DNA from: Betaproteobacteria bacterium
Lineage (GTDB): Bacteria; Pseudomonadota; Gammaproteobacteria; Burkholderiales; Usitatibacteraceae
DNA length: 64,000 nucleotides
Direction: 5' to 3'
Assembly: GCA_016711875.1 (NCBI GenBank)
Contig: JADJSD010000003.1
Location: forward strand, 496,001 to 560,000
The translations under genes and the position numbers were made by a program. Under the pieces are notes generated by a model, which made no database searches, had not been told where the DNA came from, and saw only the letters and a list, made by a program, of their open reading frames with translations. Shown here piece by piece: positions 59,727-64,000 of this stretch; the stretch's first letter is position 1, and the number at the start of each line of letters is the position of its first letter.

Positions 59727-60794
59727 ATGGCAAGTCGACACGCTGATCTAGCTCGACTGGGCTGGAACGAGTGGTTCGAGGAAAGGGAACAGTGCGCGCC
59801 TGCGGATACGATTGCTCGAGTGGCTGCGGTCGATCGTGACTTGTTGCTGCTCATGGATCAAACCGGAGCCTTTCGGGCCAAGTTGGCAGGTCGCTATCTA
59901 TACAGTCACCCCTTGTCGCAGGAACACCCGTGCGTAGGGGACTGGGTGTGCGTCAAAAGATACGCGACTGACGATCTTGGATTGGTCCACAGTCTTTTGG
60001 AGCGAAGGACGACGCTGCGCAGAAAGTCAGCGGGAGACTCGGTGGAGTATCAGATGATCGCGGCGAACGTCGACACCGTGATCATCGTTCAGTCATGCCA
60101 CTATGACTTCAATCTCAAGCGACTGGAGCGCTATCTCGTCATGGTGCGGGATGGCGGGGCCGATCCTTGTGTCCTGCTGACCAAGGCGGACTTGGTTGAG
60201 CCATACGTTCTGGCGTCCCAGTTGGCGGAAATCCGCGCGGCGGGTGTGACGGACCCGGTGCTGACGATAAGCACCGTCACGCAAGAAGGTATAGCCGACC
60301 TGGAACGGGCGCTGCTGCCTTCGAAGACGTATTGCTTTGTCGGCTCATCGGGGGTGGGCAAGAGCACACTCATCAACCAACTAATCGGCCGAGACAGGCT
60401 CCAGACAAAGGCCGTGAGCGGAACGGGCGAGGGAAGGCATACCACCGTCCGCCGGGAATTGATCGTCCTCGAGGGTGGTGCCTTGGTCATCGATAACCCG
60501 GGCATGCGTGAGTTCGGAATCCTGGGGGCCGAGAGCGGGATCGGCGACAGTTTTTCGGACATCATCGGATTCGCCACGGAATGCCGCTACCGAAACTGCA
60601 GCCATGCAGGCGAGCCCGGCTGTGCCGTACTGGAGGCGGTGAACGCAGGCGCACTGAGTCGAGAGCATTATGACAATTACCTCAAGCTCAGGGGCGAGTC
60701 CGAATTTCACGAAATGTCGTATGCCGAGAAGAGAAAGAGGGATCGTGACTTTGGAAAGTACATAAAATCCGCGAAGAAGGATCTCGATCATTGA
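59727..60794 (+). CDS. rsgA: RsgA-like ribosome-assembly GTPase (circularly permuted)
   Basis: 355 residues. An OB-type domain (about 30-105) is followed by a permuted GTPase: TKAD (G4) comes before GSSGVGKST (G1), then DNPGMREFG (G3). The zinc site has two Cys around CRYRNCSH with a later Cys (GEPGC), as in RsgA/YjeQ, which matures the 30S subunit. The ATG is 36 nt after the third R' box. No matching attC (GCATAAC) was seen after it. GC is lower than in the flanks, so it may be a last cassette that lost its attC, or an acquired copy. Confidence 0.88.
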   Translation: MASRHADLARLGWNEWFEEREQCAPADTIARVAAVDRDLLLLMDQTGAFRAKLAGRYLYSHPLSQEHPCVGDWVCVKRYATDDLGLVHSLLERRTTLRRKSAGDSVEYQMIAANVDTVIIVQSCHYDFNLKRLERYLVMVRDGGADPCVLLTKADLVEPYVLASQLAEIRAAGVTDPVLTISTVTQEGIADLERALLPSKTYCFVGSSGVGKSTLINQLIGRDRLQTKAVSGTGEGRHTTVRRELIVLEGGALVIDNPGMREFGILGAESGIGDSFSDIIGFATECRYRNCSHAGEPGCAVLEAVNAGALSREHYDNYLKLRGESEFHEMSYAEKRKRDRDFGKYIKSAKKDLDH

Positions 60795-60916
60795 CGGAAT
60801 GCTTGCGCGGCGCATGTCACTTCGCTGCAGGCGCGACGGCCCTCTCTATGCGCATGTGCCGCGCTCGACCCGCACCTTCCTTCGACCGCAATCCCATCAG
60901 CAAAGAGGAGTACGCC

Positions 60917-61159
60917 ATGAGTCTCTTCAACGATCCCGTGGGCTGGGCCGGCTCCACCGTCAAGACCTGGACTCGCTTCTGGCTGTTCTCCGCATGCTTC
61001 GTTGCCGCGGGTGGCTTCGTGGTCTACCAGGCCGCAACGAGTGGATGGTTCTCGGCGATCGGCGTAGCGTTTTATCTGGCCGCAAACCAGGTCATGTGCA
61101 TGTACGCGATGCGCCGCATGTACCTGCTACTCAAGGAACGGGAAACCGGTTCGGCCTGA
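60917..61159 (+). CDS. Small two-helix membrane protein
   Basis: 80 residues with two helices (FWLFSACFVAAGGFVVYQ, then AIGVAFYLAANQVMCMYAM). The ATG at 60917 has an AAAGAGGAG site. Codon use is again like the chromosome. Function unknown; a lipoprotein gene follows 29 nt after it. Confidence 0.75.
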   Translation: MSLFNDPVGWAGSTVKTWTRFWLFSACFVAAGGFVVYQAATSGWFSAIGVAFYLAANQVMCMYAMRRMYLLLKERETGSA

Positions 61160-61188
61160 TACCGAGACTCGATCAAAAAGAAATTTCC

Positions 61189-61656
61189 ATGCCTCACGCA
61201 AGAACCCCGGTTCGCCTGCTCATCCTGGCAACCGCTTTCGTCCTGGTCCAGGGCTGCGCCGCCGTCACCCGGTTCGAAGCCGCCACGCCGGGCACGACTT
61301 TGATGGTGCGCGGCGGCGATCGAATGGAACTTCCCCGGGACATGGAGTTGGGTTCGAAAGCCACCGGCCAGCACGAATTCGTGGCGACGGCCCCCAGCGG
61401 CAAGTCGCTCTACGGGATACTCCCGCTCAGCGTCAACGGCGGCAAGATGGCGGTCAGCATCCTCTTCTTCGCGCCGGCGCTTTTCATCGGCGGCTTTCGC
61501 GACGTATTCCCCTTCTACCAGATGGACCCGGATGCCGGCCTGCTGCGGTACAAGTCCGGCGAACGCGAGGATTGGCGGCTTTACCAGCCGACCACCGCCG
61601 AGAGCAATCGGGCGAAGCGGCACTTCGACACTTTGGGCAAGCAACAAGCCCCGTGA
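61189..61656 (+). CDS. Putative lipoprotein
   Basis: 155 residues. Signal with lipobox (FVLVQGC, Cys23) then a strand-rich domain (TTLMVRGGDRMELPRD, HEFVATAPSGKSLYGILPLS) and a hydrophobic stretch near 95-110. Unknown family. It lies after the small membrane protein on the same strand. Confidence 0.75.
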   Translation: MPHARTPVRLLILATAFVLVQGCAAVTRFEAATPGTTLMVRGGDRMELPRDMELGSKATGQHEFVATAPSGKSLYGILPLSVNGGKMAVSILFFAPALFIGGFRDVFPFYQMDPDAGLLRYKSGEREDWRLYQPTTAESNRAKRHFDTLGKQQAP

Positions 61657-61688
61657 ACTGAGCTACAGGCCAAACGATCCACACCGCC

Positions 61689-62066
61689 ATGGATCCGGAC
61701 ATCGCCTGGCGCTGGCTGCGGGATTTCCACCTTCCCGCATTCGTCGCCGCCCTCATCAGCGTCGCCTATTTTCGTGCGTCCTCGCCGACCCGGGCCTTGG
61801 GCCGTCGCCTGGTGGCGTCCGCGCACGGAATGGCGATCGCGGCGCTTTACGCGGCCGCGTGGCTGATCTACCTTTCGCGTCACGCCAGTGAGTCCTGGGC
61901 GACTGCGTTTGCGGCGCTCATGCTCGTGCCGATCGTGCTCATGGTGGCGTCCCTGTTCCTCTTCGAGGGAAGATCGCGGGTCCACTGGCTCCTCGTCCCG
62001 AACCTGCTCTGCCTGCTCTGGGTATGGCTGCGGGGGACGGCGGTGATCACGGGGCTCGTTTTCTAG
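61689..62066 (+). CDS. Small four-helix membrane protein
   Basis: 125 residues with four hydrophobic segments (about 15-33, 48-66, 72-95, 102-122). No family was recognised. Spacing of 32 nt from the lipoprotein gene is compatible with one transcript. Confidence 0.72.
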   Translation: MDPDIAWRWLRDFHLPAFVAALISVAYFRASSPTRALGRRLVASAHGMAIAALYAAAWLIYLSRHASESWATAFAALMLVPIVLMVASLFLFEGRSRVHWLLVPNLLCLLWVWLRGTAVITGLVF

Positions 62067-62093
62067 ATTTCGCGCGCGATGAAAGGAATGGGA

Positions 62094-62624
62094 ATGGCCA
62101 AGCTCGTGTTCGGAATGAACCAGTCGCTGGACGGCTACGTCGACCACACGGCGTTCGGGCCGAGCCCCACGCTCTTCAACCACTTCATCGAGGAGGCCCG
62201 GGGGCAGGCAGGCAGCGTTTACGGCCGCCGGATGTACGAGATCATGCGCTACTGGGACGACGATCATCCCGAATGGGATGCTCCGGAGAAGGCTTTCGCG
62301 GCGGCGTGGCGGAACATGCCCAAATGGGTCGTCTCGCGTTCGTTGAAGTCGGTCGGCCCCAACGCCACGCTTGTCGGGGACGATCTCGAAGGCGCCATTC
62401 GCGAACTCAAGGCCGGGCGCGATGGCGAGATCGAGGTTGCCGGCCCTGCCTTGGCGCACAGCCTCACCGAACGGGGCCTCATCGACGAGTATCGGATCTA
62501 CCTGCATCCCGTCGTGCTCGGTCACGGCGCGCCCTACTTCGCGGGGCCAAGGCCGCCCCTGCGCCTCGTGGCGCACGATCGAATCGACGGGGACGTGATC
62601 CGGTTGACTTACGTGCCTGCCTGA
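62094..62624 (+). CDS. Dihydrofolate-reductase-fold protein (RibD C-terminal family)
   Basis: 176 residues. LVFGMNQSLDGYVD at the start, YGRRMYEIMRYWDDD, and EIEVAGPALAHSLTERGLIDEYRIYLHPVVLGHG are marks of YyaP/YwjB-type deaminase-reductase proteins. It uses NAD(P)H on an unknown substrate. ATG 62094 has an AAAGGAA site 6 nt upstream; an ATG 5 codons earlier is possible. Confidence 0.88.
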   Translation: MAKLVFGMNQSLDGYVDHTAFGPSPTLFNHFIEEARGQAGSVYGRRMYEIMRYWDDDHPEWDAPEKAFAAAWRNMPKWVVSRSLKSVGPNATLVGDDLEGAIRELKAGRDGEIEVAGPALAHSLTERGLIDEYRIYLHPVVLGHGAPYFAGPRPPLRLVAHDRIDGDVIRLTYVPA

Positions 62625-62657
62625 CCTCGGGACTCGCTGGAAAACGGACGTGCTCAC

Positions 62658-63077
62658 ATGCCCCTTCCCCATCCCCATCCCCGGCCATCTCGCGTAGCCG
62701 CCTGCAGTTGCGGGCAGCTGCAGGCGCACGTGGCGGGAGAACCCCTGCGCGTCTCCGTCTGCCACTGCCTGGCGTGCCAGCGCCGCACCGGAAGCGTCTT
62801 CGGCGCCCAGGCGCGGTTTGCGCGCGAGACAGTCTCGATCGTGGGTGCGAGCACCGAGTACGTTCGTACCGGTGACGGAGGGTCCGAATGCACCTTCCGG
62901 TTCTGCCCGGCTTGCGGCGCCACCGTGTACTACACGCTGGAGCACTTCCCGGAAGTGATCGCCATTCCGGTTGGGGCGTTTGCCGACGCCTCGTTCCCCG
63001 CGCCGTCCATCTCGGTATACGAGGAGCGCATGCACGCCTGGGTCCACATGCCCACCGACATCGATCACAGGGATTGA
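62658..63077 (+). CDS. GFA-family (glutathione-dependent formaldehyde-activating-like) protein
   Basis: 139 residues. AACSCGQLQ, VCHCLACQRRTGSVFG and FRFCPACGATVYY give the seven-Cys zinc pattern of the GFA fold. Such proteins are mostly of unknown reaction. The N-terminus is a His/Pro-rich stretch (residues 2-10). Follows the RibD-like gene by 33 nt. Confidence 0.9.
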   Translation: MPLPHPHPRPSRVAACSCGQLQAHVAGEPLRVSVCHCLACQRRTGSVFGAQARFARETVSIVGASTEYVRTGDGGSECTFRFCPACGATVYYTLEHFPEVIAIPVGAFADASFPAPSISVYEERMHAWVHMPTDIDHRD

Positions 63078-63241
63078 GGCTCGAGTTCCCCGACGAGTGA
63101 ACTTGCATCCTTCGGGAGCATCCCACAGGGGCGGTCCATGGCCCCCAGCCACGGCGGGTACTGGGCCGTGTGACCGCCACGGTAGAGGCCCCAGGTGCCA
63201 ACGATCGATGCAACCCACGGAACCGCGACGATGGACCACAT
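63065..63241 (-). CDS. Small 58-residue protein with strong ribosome site
   Basis: An ATG at 63241 preceded by AAGGAGG at a 3-nt spacing starts a 58-residue reading frame (MWSIVAVPWVASIVGTWGLY, then a Gly/Pro-rich tail). One likely membrane helix lies at residues 2-18. The strong Shine-Dalgarno argues for a real gene. It overlaps the 3' end of the GFA gene by 13 nt on the other strand. Function unknown. Confidence 0.5.
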   Translation of the reverse strand: MWSIVAVPWVASIVGTWGLYRGGHTAQYPPWLGAMDRPCGMLPKDASSLVGELEPQSL

Positions 63242-63301
63242 CGACCTCCTTGTCCGAGGCGCAAGCAGCAATGAGCCGTCATCCCGGCCGAAAGGCGGCG
63301 C

Positions 63302-63715
63302 ATGAGCCCTCATTCGACCAAGTCACCCAGGCACGCCTCGGCGGCTCCGGCCAGGCATGCGCCGGCGAAGGCTGCAGACCCTGGCCCTAAACCGTTCCTG
63401 CGCTTCTACCATTCGCACGAACTCCGAACGAAGACCCTGCACGTGCTCGAGACCGTCGAAGAGGCGGACAAGCCCACCGCACACGCCGGGCGCCTCACGG
63501 ACCTGGTCATCGAGCTGACGAACACCGGAATGGACCAGTTCTTCCTGCAATCCCTGAAAGCCACGAAGCCGAACTTCCTCGTGCAGCAGTCCGCGTCACT
63601 GGGCCTGTCGGGAGTCCAGAAAGTCATGGGCACCGTCATTCGGAACATACTGGGCCGCATGGACGATCGGCAGCTGCTCTCCGTTTGCGCTTCCATCCGT
63701 CGATTCATGGCATGA
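63302..63715 (+). CDS. Conserved protein of unknown function
   Basis: 137 residues. A basic/Ala-rich leader (to about 30) precedes a helical domain with LRTKTLHVLETVEEADKPTAH, MDQFFLQSLKATKPNFLVQQ and IRNILGRMDDRQLLSVCASI. No known domain was recognised; an association with membrane protein assembly or polymer granules cannot be judged. The ATG at 63302 has no strong ribosome site. Confidence 0.7.
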   Translation: MSPHSTKSPRHASAAPARHAPAKAADPGPKPFLRFYHSHELRTKTLHVLETVEEADKPTAHAGRLTDLVIELTNTGMDQFFLQSLKATKPNFLVQQSASLGLSGVQKVMGTVIRNILGRMDDRQLLSVCASIRRFMA

Positions 63716-63778
63716 CAACCGCCGTTTCTCTCCGGCACTTCGGATTTCCGTCCGCCAAGACCGCCCTGCCCCTGCACC

Positions 63779-64000
63779 ATGCGACTCGCTGATCTCGGTC
63801 CCCTGCCGCTGTCGATCATCGCCTCGCTGGTGGTGACGGTGGTCCTGCTCGCGATCCGCATCTTCGTCATGCAGCGGATGCAGACGCAGCGCCAGCGGGA
63901 GAACCGGCAGGAGACGGAACGACAGAATTCCCTGGTCTCCGCCTACCGCTCCCTGGCCGGTTTGTTTTCACCGGCAACCGGCGGCCTGGGCGCAGGGCTG
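63779..64000 (+). CDS. Membrane protein, partial (runs off the right edge)
   Basis: 74 codons are present from the ATG at 63779. A membrane helix (LSIIASLVVTVVLLAIRIFV) is followed by a Gln/Arg/Glu-rich stretch that should form a coiled coil (MQTQRQRENRQETERQNSLV). It lies 63 nt after the preceding gene. The rest is outside the window and no family could be assigned. Confidence 0.65.
   Translation, partial: MRLADLGPLPLSIIASLVVTVVLLAIRIFVMQRMQTQRQRENRQETERQNSLVSAYRSLAGLFSPATGGLGAGL

Overview
This is a GC-rich window with tightly packed genes, typical of a betaproteobacterium (Burkholderiales/Rhodocyclales type). The evidence for that placement is a membrane-bound hup-type [NiFe] hydrogenase, a TRAP carboxylate transporter, a Bug-family periplasmic receptor, several family III CoA-transferase and acyl-CoA genes, and the arginine succinyltransferase (ast) pathway. 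No rRNA, tRNA, CRISPR array or transposase gene was found. Three otherwise intact genes (dctM, an FKBP-type isomerase and an arginine-transporter ATPase) carry 1-2 base deletions. This may mean indel errors in a draft or metagenome assembly, or real recent decay.

Layout. 1-5.6 kb (minus strand): hupS-hupL-hupC, a HigA-like regulator, a large nested inverted repeat of about 580 bp, then hupD and the start of hypC/hupF. The small subunit has all six cysteines of the O2-tolerant [4Fe-3S] type. A perfect TTGAC-N4-GTCAA dyad (FNR/Anr/FixK-like) lies in the divergent promoter. 5.9-11 kb (plus): TRAP transporter dctPQM, an enoyl-CoA hydratase and a CoA-transferase. The CoA-transferase is bracketed by two copies of a 47-nt-arm inverted repeat built from AACGCCGATG units. 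11-26 kb: an OmpA-FecR fusion, a methyltransferase, a TSUP permease, a cyclase-like domain protein, a hydrolase, an M23-like membrane protein, a ThDP enzyme beside an acyl-CoA ligase, a metallo-beta-lactamase-fold protein, an amino-acid binding protein, a 3-hydroxyacyl-CoA dehydrogenase, NudC and a Tat-exported amidohydrolase. GGGGACAGGTG hairpins sit at two convergent gene ends here.

26-39 kb: a GAF/PAS/GGDEF/EAL protein, DUF1801 proteins, a tandem cyclic-nucleotide-binding protein, several GNAT acetyltransferases (one fused and resembling AAC(6')-Ib), a broken FKBP isomerase, a Nudix enzyme, lipoproteins and an OmpA protein. 39-46 kb (plus): an arginine/ornithine-type ABC importer followed directly by astC-astA-astB, a transport-plus-catabolism unit without astD or astE. 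46-58 kb: an acyltransferase, two polysaccharide deacetylases, a LysR regulator with a CoA-transferase, then an operon-like set (Bug receptor, isocitrate-lyase/PEP-mutase-family lyase, aconitase-family large and small subunits). That set probably imports, hydrates and cleaves a branched dicarboxylic or tricarboxylic acid.

58.4-59.7 kb is the most unusual part: a two-cassette integron array with no integrase in view. Two attC sites (96 and 126 bp) have R boxes that match the 5' end of their own cassettes. The cassettes encode a small membrane protein and an HNH-type zinc-motif protein resembling nuclease modules of phage-defence systems. An RsgA-like GTPase of lower GC follows. 60.9-64 kb returns to ordinary small chromosomal genes.
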